A DNA stretch of 64,000 nt. Origin: CAWBLP01 sp963789495 (lineage in GTDB: Bacteria; Pseudomonadota; Alphaproteobacteria; Acetobacterales; Acetobacteraceae). The notes beneath the pieces are model-generated. The model searched no databases. It saw only the letters and a program-made list of their open reading frames with translations, and was not told where the DNA came from. The position numbers and the translations under genes were made by a program. This document shows positions 45,314 to 54,115 of the stretch, piece after piece; the stretch's first letter is position 1, and the number at the start of each line of letters is the position of its first letter. The stretch spans positions 620,001-684,000 of the forward strand of contig CAWBLP010000010.1 in NCBI GenBank assembly GCA_963789495.1, read 5' to 3'.

Positions 45314-45973
45314 ATGGACAGCATGGAGGTCAACAAGGGCATTGCCGCGATCCTGGTCGCCGGCATTGCCTTTTTTGTTACCGGAACGATCGCCGATAAT
45401 CTGATTTCCGAGACCCGGCTGGAGAAGCCGGTGCTGAAGATCGAGGGCGCGCCTGCCGCGGCGACATCCGGCACGCCGAAGCCGGTGGAGCTGCCGCCGC
45501 TGGCCCCGTTGCTGGCCAAGGCCAATGTGCAGGATGGCGAGCAATACACTCACAAGGTCTGCGTCGCCTGTCACACCTTCAACCAGGGCGGCAAGGCGGG
45601 GGTTGGCCCGAACCTGTATGGCGTGGTGGGTGCCAAGCACGGCCACATGGAAGGGTTCAACTATTCCAATGCGCTGAAGGAAAAGCAGGGCGCCTGGAAT
45701 TACAACGAGCTGAACGAGTGGCTGCACAAGCCGAGCAGCTACGCGCCGGGTACTCGCATGGCGTTCGCCGGGATCAGTAATGCGCAGCAGCGGGCCGACG
45801 TGATTGCATATCTGAAGAGCATTTCGCCCAATGCGCCGCCGCTCCCATCACCGGAGGCGGCAACGCCGGCATCGGCCCCGGGCGGCGCGAACCCGCCGGC
45901 CGGTGGTCCGGGCGCTGCTCCGGCGGCGCCGACCAGCAGCCCGGGTTCGGCACCGGCGACACCGGCGAAGTAA
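45314..45973 (+). CDS. cycM: Membrane-anchored cytochrome c (CycM / c552 type)
   Basis: 219-residue class I cytochrome c held by an uncleaved N-terminal helix (KGIAAILVAGIAFFVTG), periplasmic side out. The heme site is KVCVACH, axial Met in PGTRMAFAGI, with GVGPNLYGVVGAKHG and YNELNEWLHKPSSYAPG typical of mitochondrial-type c. In rhizobia CycM carries electrons from complex III to the aa3 oxidase. An Ala/Pro-rich C-terminal tail of about 45 residues is unusual and probably disordered. The ATG at 45314 has AGGAAG ten bases upstream. Confidence 0.93.
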   Translation: MDSMEVNKGIAAILVAGIAFFVTGTIADNLISETRLEKPVLKIEGAPAAATSGTPKPVELPPLAPLLAKANVQDGEQYTHKVCVACHTFNQGGKAGVGPNLYGVVGAKHGHMEGFNYSNALKEKQGAWNYNELNEWLHKPSSYAPGTRMAFAGISNAQQRADVIAYLKSISPNAPPLPSPEAATPASAPGGANPPAGGPGAAPAAPTSSPGSAPATPAK

Positions 45974-46055
45974 ACCGCCGAGTGGGGATATCAGCGTCCG
46001 GCGTAATGCTGTCGGGGCGGGTGAGCGCCCGCCGCCGGCTGTTGCCCGGCGTGAC

Positions 46056-46853
46056 ATGACAGACCCTTCCCCCGCGCTGCTGGATGCGTTGGTCGCCGCC
46101 GCAGAGGCCGCGGCGGATGTCGCCGGCGCGGTCGTGCGACCGTTCTTCCGCGCCGGCCTCCACGCGGATCGAAAGTCCGACCGGTCTCCGGTCACCATCG
46201 CCGATCGCACCGCCGAACAGGCCATGCGTGCCGTGCTCGCCGAACGCTTCCCCGACCTCGGCATACTCGGCGAGGAATTCGGCCTCGACCGCCCCGAATC
46301 GCCGCTGCGCTGGGTGCTGGACCCGATCGACGGGACCCGCGCCTTCATCACCGGCCGACCGAGCTTCGGCACGCTGGTCGGACTGCTGGACGGTGACCGC
46401 CCGATTCTGGGGATTATCGACCAGCCGGTGACCGGCGAGCGCTGGATCGGAGCCGTCGGCCGACCCACTTTATTCCGCGGTCCCTTCGGTGGTCGTGCCG
46501 GTTGCCGCCCCTGCACCACGCTGGCCGATACGGAACTCTCCTGCACCAGCCCGGAGATGCTGGGGGACCTGGAACCGCGCTGGCGCCGCCTGGCCGATGC
46601 GGCAGGCCGCAACTACTGGGGCGGCGACTGCTACGCCCACGGCCTGGTGGCGTTGGGCCAGATCGACATCGTCGCCGAATGCAGCATGCATGTCTGGGAC
46701 TGGACCGCGCTGGTTCCGGTGATCGAGGGCGCCGGAGGACGGGTGACCGATTGGGCCGGCCAACCGCTCCGGCCGGATGGCGACGGCACGGTTCTCTCGG
46801 TCGGCGATCCCGCGCTGCTCCCGCTGGCCGTGGCACGCCTGTCCGGAACGTAA
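46056..46853 (+). CDS. hisN: Inositol-monophosphatase-family histidinol-phosphatase
   Basis: 265-residue Mg-dependent phosphatase. Metal-site motifs: LGEEFG, LDPIDGTRAFITG and WDWTALVPVIEGAGG. The sequence RAFITGRPSFGTLVG after DPIDGT is characteristic of HisN, which dephosphorylates L-histidinol phosphate, rather than of inositol phosphatases. The ATG at 46056 follows closely after cycM (about 80 bases), so possibly one transcript. Confidence 0.9.
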   Translation: MTDPSPALLDALVAAAEAAADVAGAVVRPFFRAGLHADRKSDRSPVTIADRTAEQAMRAVLAERFPDLGILGEEFGLDRPESPLRWVLDPIDGTRAFITGRPSFGTLVGLLDGDRPILGIIDQPVTGERWIGAVGRPTLFRGPFGGRAGCRPCTTLADTELSCTSPEMLGDLEPRWRRLADAAGRNYWGGDCYAHGLVALGQIDIVAECSMHVWDWTALVPVIEGAGGRVTDWAGQPLRPDGDGTVLSVGDPALLPLAVARLSGT

Positions 46854-46967
46854 GTGGCGCGACTGTCCTAGTCGTAAGTTGTCTCCAGCGGCACGACCGA
46901 TCAGGCTGGCCGCATACTGACCCGCCCCGACACGGTCGCACCTGCGGCCCTTGCCAAGGACTTCCCG

Positions 46968-48854
46968 GTGCGCGCCATCTCCGTCGCGGCTCTGTTCGCT
47001 GCCCTGATCCTGCCATCCCTGCTGCATCCGGCCCGCGCAGATGACGGGCCGGTGACGCGTAGCAATGCCATCTCGGTTTTGGGCAAGCCGAACCTGCCGC
47101 CCGACTTTCCCTATTTTCCCTATGTCAATCCGCACGCACCGAAGGGTGGATCAATCACCCTGGCTGCGATCGGCAGCTACGACAGCTTCAACCCCTTCAT
47201 CCTGCGCGGCACGCCCGCCGCCGGCACGATGAGTTCCTGGGTGATCATGCCGGGTGGTTCCGGCTCCGGCGCCTCGGTTGGCCATCTCTGGGAGAGCCTG
47301 CTCACCTCCTCGGCCGACGAGGCCGCCACCGGCTACGGCCATCTGGCGCAGACCGTGGAGCTGCCGGCCGACAAGATGTGGGTCGCGTTCGAGCTGCGGC
47401 CGGAGGCCAAATTTTCCGATGGCACGCCGGTTACCGCGGAAGATGTCGCTTGGACCTATCGCACGCTGCTGGCGCAGGGCCGGCCGTCGTTCCGCATCCA
47501 GATGGCGGATGTGAAGGACGTGGAGATCGCAGGTCCCCGCCGCGTGGTCTACCACTTCAAGTCGAACGAGAACCGTGAGCTGCCGCTGATCCTGGGCGGG
47601 CTGCCGGTGCTGCCGAAGCACTGGTTCGCGGGGCGGGATTTTTCCAAGCCGCTGATCGAACCGCCAATCGGCTCCGGCCCGTATCGCATCGCCGGCTTCG
47701 AACTCGGCCGCAGCGTGACCTACGAGCGTGATCCGAAATGGTGGGCGGCGAACCAGCCGACCGGCAAGGGCACGAATAATTTCGATCGGGTTCGCATCGA
47801 ATATTACCGCGATTCGACCGTGGCGATGGAGGCGTTCAAGGCTGGGTCGATCGACGTGCGCAGCGAGAACATCTCGAAGAACTGGGCCACCGCCTATGAA
47901 TTTCCCGCGGTGCGTGACGGACTGGTGATCAAGGGCAACTTTCCGCATCATTTGCCGACCGGCATGCAGGGCTACGCGATGAACACGCGGCGCACGGTGT
48001 TCGCCGATCCGCGCGTGCGGCACGCGATGGCGCTGGTGTTCGATTTCCAGTGGACCAACAAGAATCTATTCTACGGCGCGTATACACGGACCCACAGCTA
48101 TTTCAGCAACAGCGACCTGGCGTCTTCGGGCGTGCCGGAAGGCGATGAGCTGAAACTGCTGGAGCCGTATCGCAAGGAACTGCCGCCTGGATTGTTCACC
48201 GAGCCGTTCACGCTGCCGGAGACGGACGGGTCGGGCAACAACCGCGCGGAACTGAAAGCGGCGCTGCAGTTGCTGATTCAGGCGGGCTGGAAGGTGGAGG
48301 AGCGCAAGCTGGTCGACGCCGGTGGCCGGCAGATGAGCTTCACCATTCTGCTGGACGATCCGTCTTTGGAACGGGTGGCGCTACCTTACGTGCAGAACCT
48401 GGAAAAAATCGGCATCAACGCGAATGTGCGCACGGTCGATCCGGCGCAATACCAGCATCTGACCGACGACTTCGATTTCGACATGATCATGATGATCTAT
48501 CCGCAAGGTGATGTGCCGGGGAATGAACTGCGCGACTACTGGTCCTGTCCCGCGGCGAAGGCGCAGGGCAGCAGCAACGTGTCGGGGATCTGCGATCCGG
48601 CGGTGGATGCGTTGATCCAGAAGGTGATCACCTCGCCCGACCGCGATACGTTGAAGACCGTGGCGCATGCGCTGGATCGCGTGCTGCTGTGGCGCTGGTA
48701 CCTGGTGCCGAACTGGGACAACAAGGTGTTCCACGTCGCGTATTGGGATCGCTTCGGTCATCCCGACAAGCCGATCCGCGAGGGGATCAACTTCGATAGC
48801 TGGTGGGTGGACGCGGGGAAGGCACAGGCCACCGACACGGCGCGCCGACGGTGA
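46968..48854 (+). CDS. yejA: YejA-like periplasmic oligopeptide-binding protein
   Basis: 628-residue solute-binding protein with a Sec signal (AALFAALILPSLLHPARAD). NAISVLGKPNLPPDFPYF and VNPHAPKGGSITL are hallmarks of the YejA subgroup (microcin C-type peptides), followed by YDSFNPFILRG and DGTPVTAEDVAWTY. The start is a GTG at 46968 with CAAGGA upstream. It is separated from yejB by a 380-base gap containing a dispersed repeat. The cognate second permease (yejE) and ATPase (yejF) genes are missing. Confidence 0.93.
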   Translation: MRAISVAALFAALILPSLLHPARADDGPVTRSNAISVLGKPNLPPDFPYFPYVNPHAPKGGSITLAAIGSYDSFNPFILRGTPAAGTMSSWVIMPGGSGSGASVGHLWESLLTSSADEAATGYGHLAQTVELPADKMWVAFELRPEAKFSDGTPVTAEDVAWTYRTLLAQGRPSFRIQMADVKDVEIAGPRRVVYHFKSNENRELPLILGGLPVLPKHWFAGRDFSKPLIEPPIGSGPYRIAGFELGRSVTYERDPKWWAANQPTGKGTNNFDRVRIEYYRDSTVAMEAFKAGSIDVRSENISKNWATAYEFPAVRDGLVIKGNFPHHLPTGMQGYAMNTRRTVFADPRVRHAMALVFDFQWTNKNLFYGAYTRTHSYFSNSDLASSGVPEGDELKLLEPYRKELPPGLFTEPFTLPETDGSGNNRAELKAALQLLIQAGWKVEERKLVDAGGRQMSFTILLDDPSLERVALPYVQNLEKIGINANVRTVDPAQYQHLTDDFDFDMIMMIYPQGDVPGNELRDYWSCPAAKAQGSSNVSGICDPAVDALIQKVITSPDRDTLKTVAHALDRVLLWRWYLVPNWDNKVFHVAYWDRFGHPDKPIREGINFDSWWVDAGKAQATDTARRR

Positions 48855-48959
48855 GGCGGCGAGCGATCCCGGGCCGGTTCCCGCGGGGCATGGCGGGCGA
48901 GGGCGGACCATTCCGCGCTTCCGCCGTCGCGGCAGACTTCCCGGCTTGGCCGGGTCATC

Positions 48960-49075
48960 TATCCAGGAAGGAGCATGCGACGCGTGCGGCGCGACCCGAT
49001 CTTTCCGGTGGAGATGGCCGGGTCAGGGCCCGGCCATGACGCGGAATTTGAGCCGTGCCATGAGCCAAACCGGAC
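48960..49075. repeat. Dispersed intergenic repeat family B (best copy)
   Basis: GCGGCGCGACCCGATC, then TTTCCGGTGGAGATGGCCGG, GTCAGGGCCCGGCCATGACG (internally palindromic: GGCCGGGTCAGGGCCCGGCC). It occupies part of the 380-base gap between yejA and yejB; the rest of that gap shows no gene. Confidence 0.7.
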
Positions 49076-49234
49076 GTGCCCACCCCGCTCATTTAACATG
49101 CTTGGGGAGCCTGCGCGCTTCATGACGACGTACTTTCTGCCGCGCCGTCTCACGCTGGGGCGAAACACTGGCCGACATCGCAACGAGGCCCCGCCGGCTT
49201 CGCCCGTCATCCTGTTGATCATGCTCACCCCCGC

Positions 49235-50302
49235 ATGACCGGCTACCTGATCCGACGCCTGTTGCTGGTGATCCCGACCCTGTTCGGCATCATCGCCATC
49301 AACTTCGTGGTGATCCAGTTCGCACCGGGCGGTCCGGTGGATCAGGTGCTGGCCGAACTGCGCGGCAAGGGCGGATTATCGTCGCGCCTCGGCGCCTCGG
49401 TGAGCGAGGTGGGCGGCTCCAGCCTGTATCGCGGTGCAAGCGGGCTCGATCCGCATATTGTTGCGGACATCAAGAAGATGTTCGGCTTCGACAAACCGCC
49501 GCTGACGCGCTTCCTCGACATGGTCGGGGGCTATCTGCGGTTCGATTTCGGCGACAGCTTCTTCCGTGGCCAGTCCGTTCTGCAGCTCGTTGGCCAGAAA
49601 ATGCCAGTGTCCATCTCGCTCGGATTGTGGTCTACCCTGCTTGTCTATGTGATTTCGATTCCCTTGGGCATCGCCAAGGCGGTGCGTGACGGCTCGCGTT
49701 TCGATGTCGCGAGCAGTGCGGTGGTGCTGGTGGGATACGCCGTGCCGAGCTTTCTGTTTGCGATCCTGCTGGTGGTGCTGTTTGCGGGTGGAAGTTTCCT
49801 GCACTGGTTTCCGTTGCGTGGATTAACCACCGAGGGATCGCAGCACTGGAGTCTGCTGGCGCGCATCGGCGACTATTTCTGGCACATGGTCCTGCCGACT
49901 CTTGCTGTTGTGGCCAGCGGCTTTGCCAGCCTGACCATGCTGACCAAGAACTGCTTCCTGGAGGAAGTGCGCAAGCAGTACACCGTCACGGCGCGTGCCA
50001 AAGGGGCGAGCGAACAGCGTGTGCTGTACGGCCATGTGTTCCGCAACGCGATGCTGTTGATCGTTGCCGGCTTTCCGCAGGCGTTCATCAGCATCTTGTT
50101 CACCTCCGCCCTGCTCGTGGAGATCGTGTTCTCCCTGGATGGACTGGGGCTGCTGGGTTTCCAGGCGGCTATCCAGCGCGACTACCCGGTCATGTTCGGC
50201 ACGCTCTACATCTTCACGTTGCTGGGCCTTCTGATGCAGATAGTTGGCGACATGCTGTACACGGTGATCGACCCGCGCATCGATTTCGCCACACGGGAGT
50301 GA
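49235..50302 (+). CDS. yejB: YejB-like ABC transporter permease
   Basis: 355-residue inner-membrane permease: MTGYLIRRLLLVIPTLFGII start, FVVIQFAPGGPVDQVLAELRG and the long loop GLDPHIVADIKKMFGFDKPP that distinguish YejB from DppB, then RKQYTVTARAKGASEQRVLY (ATPase contact loop) and the C-terminal YTVIDPRIDFATRE. Complete. Because yejE and yejF do not follow, the transporter needs subunits from elsewhere or is non-functional. Confidence 0.93.
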   Translation: MTGYLIRRLLLVIPTLFGIIAINFVVIQFAPGGPVDQVLAELRGKGGLSSRLGASVSEVGGSSLYRGASGLDPHIVADIKKMFGFDKPPLTRFLDMVGGYLRFDFGDSFFRGQSVLQLVGQKMPVSISLGLWSTLLVYVISIPLGIAKAVRDGSRFDVASSAVVLVGYAVPSFLFAILLVVLFAGGSFLHWFPLRGLTTEGSQHWSLLARIGDYFWHMVLPTLAVVASGFASLTMLTKNCFLEEVRKQYTVTARAKGASEQRVLYGHVFRNAMLLIVAGFPQAFISILFTSALLVEIVFSLDGLGLLGFQAAIQRDYPVMFGTLYIFTLLGLLMQIVGDMLYTVIDPRIDFATRE

Positions 50303-50350
50303 CGCAAGGCTCGACCCCCGGCGGAATTTCGGTTGATCTTGTTGCGTCAC
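50299..50350. other. Inverted repeat between convergent genes
   Basis: GTGACGCAA (50299-50307) and TTGCGTCAC (50342-50350) are perfectly complementary around a 34-base loop and include both stop regions of yejB and the CoA transferase gene. There is no T-tract; a transcription barrier is possible. Confidence 0.45.
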
Positions 50351-51540
50351 CCCACCCCGATCGCCTTTGCCTCGACCAGCGCTGCGATCTCCGCCTCGTC
50401 ATAGCCGGCTTCGCGCAGCACCTCGCTTGTGTGCTGGCCTAGTCCAGGCGCCGGCCGATGCACGCCGGCCGGGCTTTCGGAGAACCGCGCCGGTGGACGC
50501 GCCTGCCGCAGCCTGCCTTCTGTCGGATGCTCGACCTCCTGGAACAGATCCACCGCCTTCAGATGCGGCTGCTCGGCCACCTCGCTCAGCTTCGCGAACG
50601 CGGTGTGCGGCACGTCGATCCGCAGCAGCAGCGCCTCCCATTCCGCCGTGGTGCGGGTGGGTGCGATGTCGCGCATCCGGTCGTAGATCCGGTCGATATT
50701 GCGGGCACGCGCCACCGGGTCGCGGACGGAAAACTCCTCGATGCACTCAGGATGTCCGACGGCCTCGAAGAACGCGCACCAGTTGTCGCCGGAATAGGGC
50801 AGCATGGTCAGCCAGCCATCCTTGGTACGCACCGGCCGGCGCGCCTTCATCCGCTTGTAGCCTGCCGGCCCCACCGGCGGGACGAACGCGATGCCGCCGA
50901 ACATTTCGATGCTGTTGAACGCGGCCAGGGTCTCCAGCATCGGCACTTCCACCATCTGGCCCTCGCCGGTGCGCTCGCGGTGCAGCAGGGCTGCGGTCAC
51001 GGCGGAGGTCAGCGCCATGCCGCAGATCTTGTCGCCGATCAGGCTGGGGACGAAGGCCGGCTCCTCGTCCGTGCCCATGGCGGACGCGAAGCCGGACGCC
51101 GCCTGGATGATCTCGTCGAACGCCGGCCGCGCGCGCCACGGCCCGTCCTGGCCGAACCCCACCGCGCTCGCGTAGACGATGCGCGGATTGAGTTCGCGGC
51201 ATACCTCGTAGCTGAAGCCGAGCCGCGCCAGGCCGGCGGGGCGGATGTTGCTGACCAGCGCATCGACGGTGGGGATCAGCCGGCGCAGCACCGCCTTGCC
51301 GTCCGGATGTTTCAAATCCAGCGCGATCGAGCGCTTGTTGCGGTTCACCGCCATGAACTGCCCGCTCATGCCGCGATTGCGGAACACACCGGAAGTGCGC
51401 CAGGTATCGCCAGTCAGACTCTCGACTTTTATGATCTCGGCGCCCCAGTCGCCCAAGGTCTGGGTGCCGAGCGGGCCGAACAGCACCGTGGTCAGGTCGA
51501 GGATGCGGAGGCCCTTGAGCGGCCCGGTCGGTTCGGTCAT
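50347..51540 (-). CDS. CaiB/BaiF family (class III) CoA transferase
   Basis: 397-residue CoA transferase: GLRILDLTTVLFGPLGTQTLGDWGAEIIKVES at the N-terminus (quoted in two parts: GLRILDLTTVLFGPLG and GDWGAEIIKVE), NRNKRSIALDLKHPDGK, and the catalytic-region Asp in ASGFASAMGTDEEPAFVPSL, with GEGQMVEVPMLETLA. These enzymes move CoA between carboxylic acids. The start at 51540 is preferred because the upstream frame is repeat DNA. It probably works with the crotonase gene upstream on the same strand in catabolism of an imported acid; the substrate is unknown. Confidence 0.92.
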   Translation of the reverse strand: MTEPTGPLKGLRILDLTTVLFGPLGTQTLGDWGAEIIKVESLTGDTWRTSGVFRNRGMSGQFMAVNRNKRSIALDLKHPDGKAVLRRLIPTVDALVSNIRPAGLARLGFSYEVCRELNPRIVYASAVGFGQDGPWRARPAFDEIIQAASGFASAMGTDEEPAFVPSLIGDKICGMALTSAVTAALLHRERTGEGQMVEVPMLETLAAFNSIEMFGGIAFVPPVGPAGYKRMKARRPVRTKDGWLTMLPYSGDNWCAFFEAVGHPECIEEFSVRDPVARARNIDRIYDRMRDIAPTRTTAEWEALLLRIDVPHTAFAKLSEVAEQPHLKAVDLFQEVEHPTEGRLRQARPPARFSESPAGVHRPAPGLGQHTSEVLREAGYDEAEIAALVEAKAIGVG

Positions 51541-51594
51541 CGCGGTTCGGTCCTTGGTCGATTTTGCGCCAGAATAGGCGGCAGCGGTGTTGGG

Positions 51595-51957
51595 CGGCAA
51601 AGCAGACGTCGGCAGTCTGTGCCTCGCATCGCGCTTGGTGGGCGGACGTAGCAAGTGTCGGGGCGTTGCCCCGAACCCCACCAGGGGCTTTGCCTCCTGG
51701 ACCCCCAGCAAAGGCACAGCCTTTGCCATCGAATTCGGTTTGGGGCGGGGAGGGGGCGTGACGGCCTCGGACCACACGATCATCACGACCGGCCCCCTCC
51801 CCACCCCAAACGGAGTCGGTTCCAAGGGCCGGGCCCTTGGCGGGGTTTCAAGGGGCAGCGCCCCTTGATGGGGGTTCGGGGGCAACGCCCCCGACGCTTA
51901 CTTGCCCTCCCACCAAGCGCGATGCGAGGCACCGGCTGCGAACGTCTGCTTAGCGGC
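51595..51957. repeat. Palindromic intergenic element, repeat family A (fullest copy)
   Basis: About 360 bases with arms of roughly 110 that are inverted copies of each other. The left arm reads GCCTCGCATCGCGCTTGGTG, then AAGTGTCGGGGCGTTGCCCC, GAACCCC. The right arm is its complement (GGGGGTTCGGGGGCAACGCC, CCCGACGCTT, CCAAGCGCGATGCGAGGC). The centre has a second inverted pair, CCCCAGCAAAGGCACAGCC and GGCCCCCTCCCCACC. No reading frame resembles a protein. It fills the gap between the CoA transferase and crotonase genes and slightly overlaps the latter's 3' end. Confidence 0.85.
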
Positions 51958-52711
51958 CCTGGAACTGCGCGGGACGCCGCTCCAGCCGCGCCTGCAGGCC
52001 TTCGCGTGCGTCGGCGCTGGTGAGTGCGGCGCGCACCAGCGCATCCACATCCTGATGCGGGATGGCGTCGCGGAATTCGAGCTGCCGCACCGTCATCGCC
52101 TTCATCGCCTTGAGCGACAGCGGCGCATTGGCGGCCAGCCGGTCGATCACCCGCTCGGCCTCGCTCTCAAGCTGGTCCGTCGGCACGCAGCGTGCGATCA
52201 GGCCGAGCGCGTGCAGCTTGGTTGCCGGCAGCGGATCGCCGAGCAGCAGCATTTCGCGGGTGGTGACCGGCCCCAGCACCTCCATCAGCTTCTTGGCGAG
52301 GAACCAGTTCGGCGCGAGGCCGACCTGGGCCAGCGACATGCCGAAGCGGGCCTGCTCGCTGGCCACGACCAGGTCGCAATGCAGCGCCAGTTCGTTGCCG
52401 CCGGCGATCGCGTCACCCTGCACCACGGCGACCACCGGCAGCGGGCAGAGCTCGATCGCGCGCAGCAGGTCCTCGATGCCGCTCGCTGCTCCGGTCTCGG
52501 CGGTGGCGCGGCGCTCTGCCATGTCGAGGCCGGAACAGAACGCCGGCCCCTTGCCGCGGATCACGACCACCCGGTCATCGGTGGCGACGGGCGCCCGGAG
52601 CGCCTCGGTAAGTTCGTTGCGCATCGCGCGGTCCAGTGCGTTGCGCTTCTCCGGACGGTTCATCCAGATGGTTCGCACCTTGCCGCTCGGTTCGACGATG
52701 ATCTTGCTCAT
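51950..52711 (-). CDS. Enoyl-CoA hydratase/isomerase (crotonase) family protein, atypical active site
   Basis: 253-residue crotonase-fold protein with the oxyanion-hole strands GKGPAFCSGLDMAERR and QGDAIAGGNELALHCDLV; the latter includes the Glu equivalent to Glu144 of rat hydratase. The second hydratase Glu (Glu164, normally PE in FG-x-PE-x-x-LG) is missing: the segment reads ARFGMSLAQVGLAPNW. So hydration chemistry is doubtful; isomerase, thioesterase-like or dehalogenase-like activity is possible. The ATG at 52711 has AAGGAAA upstream. Same strand as the CoA transferase gene. Confidence 0.85.
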   Translation of the reverse strand: MSKIIVEPSGKVRTIWMNRPEKRNALDRAMRNELTEALRAPVATDDRVVVIRGKGPAFCSGLDMAERRATAETGAASGIEDLLRAIELCPLPVVAVVQGDAIAGGNELALHCDLVVASEQARFGMSLAQVGLAPNWFLAKKLMEVLGPVTTREMLLLGDPLPATKLHALGLIARCVPTDQLESEAERVIDRLAANAPLSLKAMKAMTVRQLEFRDAIPHQDVDALVRAALTSADAREGLQARLERRPAQFQGR

Positions 52712-52883
52712 GGCGTTTCCTTCGCTGCGATGGTGCCGGTGTTCCAGCTTTCCGATCCGGCGTTCGCTGCGCAAGTCCCGGGAAGCCGTATCGCAACTTC
52801 GGCGACCCGCGGTCAGGGTTCCGCTGGCCTGCCGCGTCCAACCGATCAATCATGCTGCCAGTAGCGATCGAGGGCGGAAGACC

Positions 52884-54099
52884 ATGACTGAAGATAGTTT
52901 CCGGGCGGCCGGCTATTCCTGGCGGCTTTACTGCGGCCGCCAGGTCATCGAGCGCGACCTGCGTGCCGCCGTGGAGCGAGCGGGCGCACGGCGTGCCTTC
53001 GTGGTTTGTTCGCCCTCGGTCAACCGACGCGGCGACACCGTCCGACGCATCGAGTCTTGTCTCGGCGACCGCTACGCCGGTGTATTCGATGGCATCGAGA
53101 AGGATTCCAGCTATGCCTCGGTGTGTGCGGCCCGGGACGCGGCGACCAAGGCCGGCGCCGATCTGCTGATCGCGGTCGGCGGCGGCAGTGTGATCGTCGC
53201 GGTGCGCGCCGTGGCGATCTTCCTGGCTGAACCAGGCGATCCGTTTCAGATCATGACGCAGTATCCGGACGGCAAACCCGCGTACAGTCCGCGGCTGCTG
53301 GCGCCGAAGCTGCCGATCATCAACATTCCAACCACACCCACCGGCGCGATGAATCGTGCCGGTACCGGCTTGAAGAATCCGGAGCTCGACCACCGGATGG
53401 AGTATTTCGATCCCAAGACGCGGCCGCAAGCGATCCTGCTCGACGAAGACGCGTTGCTCACGGCCCCGCCGGCGCTGATCCGTTCCACAGCGACAACGGT
53501 GTTCGCGAGCGCGGTGGCGGCCATGGCAGAGACTGGGGGAAACAAGCTGGCGGAGGGCGACCGCGACCAGGCGTTCCGCCTGGCATTCCGCGCCTATCCG
53601 CGCCTGGTGGATCGGCCCGCCGATCCGTCGCTGCGCATCGATCTCGGGCTTGCGGCGTTCCTGCAGAACCGGGCCGAGGATGACGGCGCGCGCCGGTTTC
53701 GTGGCGGCACATTCGCCGGCAATTACGCGGTCTCCACCGCACTGCATGTGCGCTATCCGCATGTCGGGCAGGGCGAGTTCGACCGCGGTGGTCCATGCCG
53801 CGAAAATCCGTCTCTCCAACACGATCGATGCCCGATCTGCTCGGCAGGTCGCAGAGGCGCTTGCGGTGTGGCGCGACGGGATGGACGGCCGGGCGGCCGC
53901 GCTCGCCGTGGCGGATGCGCTGGAGGCGCTGTACGCGCGCATCGGCATGCCCATAAGGTTGCAGGCGCTGCAGATCCCGCGTGACGCGTTGCGCAGCATC
54001 GCGCTGGAGACGGTGAAGAACTTCAACGCCAATGCCGGCGCGCGGTCATCGCAGGATCAGGTCGAGGACGCGATGCGGCTGCTCGAAGCCGCGTATTGA
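52884..54099 (+). pseudogene. Iron-containing alcohol dehydrogenase family, single-base frameshift
   Basis: Type III (Fe-dependent) alcohol dehydrogenase-like protein of about 405 codons. The N-terminal part has VVCSPSVNRRGDTVRRIE, ADLLIAVGGGSVIVAVRAV (NAD-binding GGGS) and IINIPTTPTGAMNRAG. The frame is lost in GAGTTCGACC near 53778: frame one continues into FDRGG nonsense, while the family sequence goes on as STAVVHAAKIRLSN in the next frame to TAA-independent stop TGA at 54097-54099. One extra T in TT (53778-53779) explains it. HVRYPHVGQGE and VVHA carry the region expected to hold metal-ligand His. It converges on the LLM gene 16 bases away. Confidence 0.8.
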
Positions 54100-54115
54100 G
54101 ACCGGAGGGTTCGGT

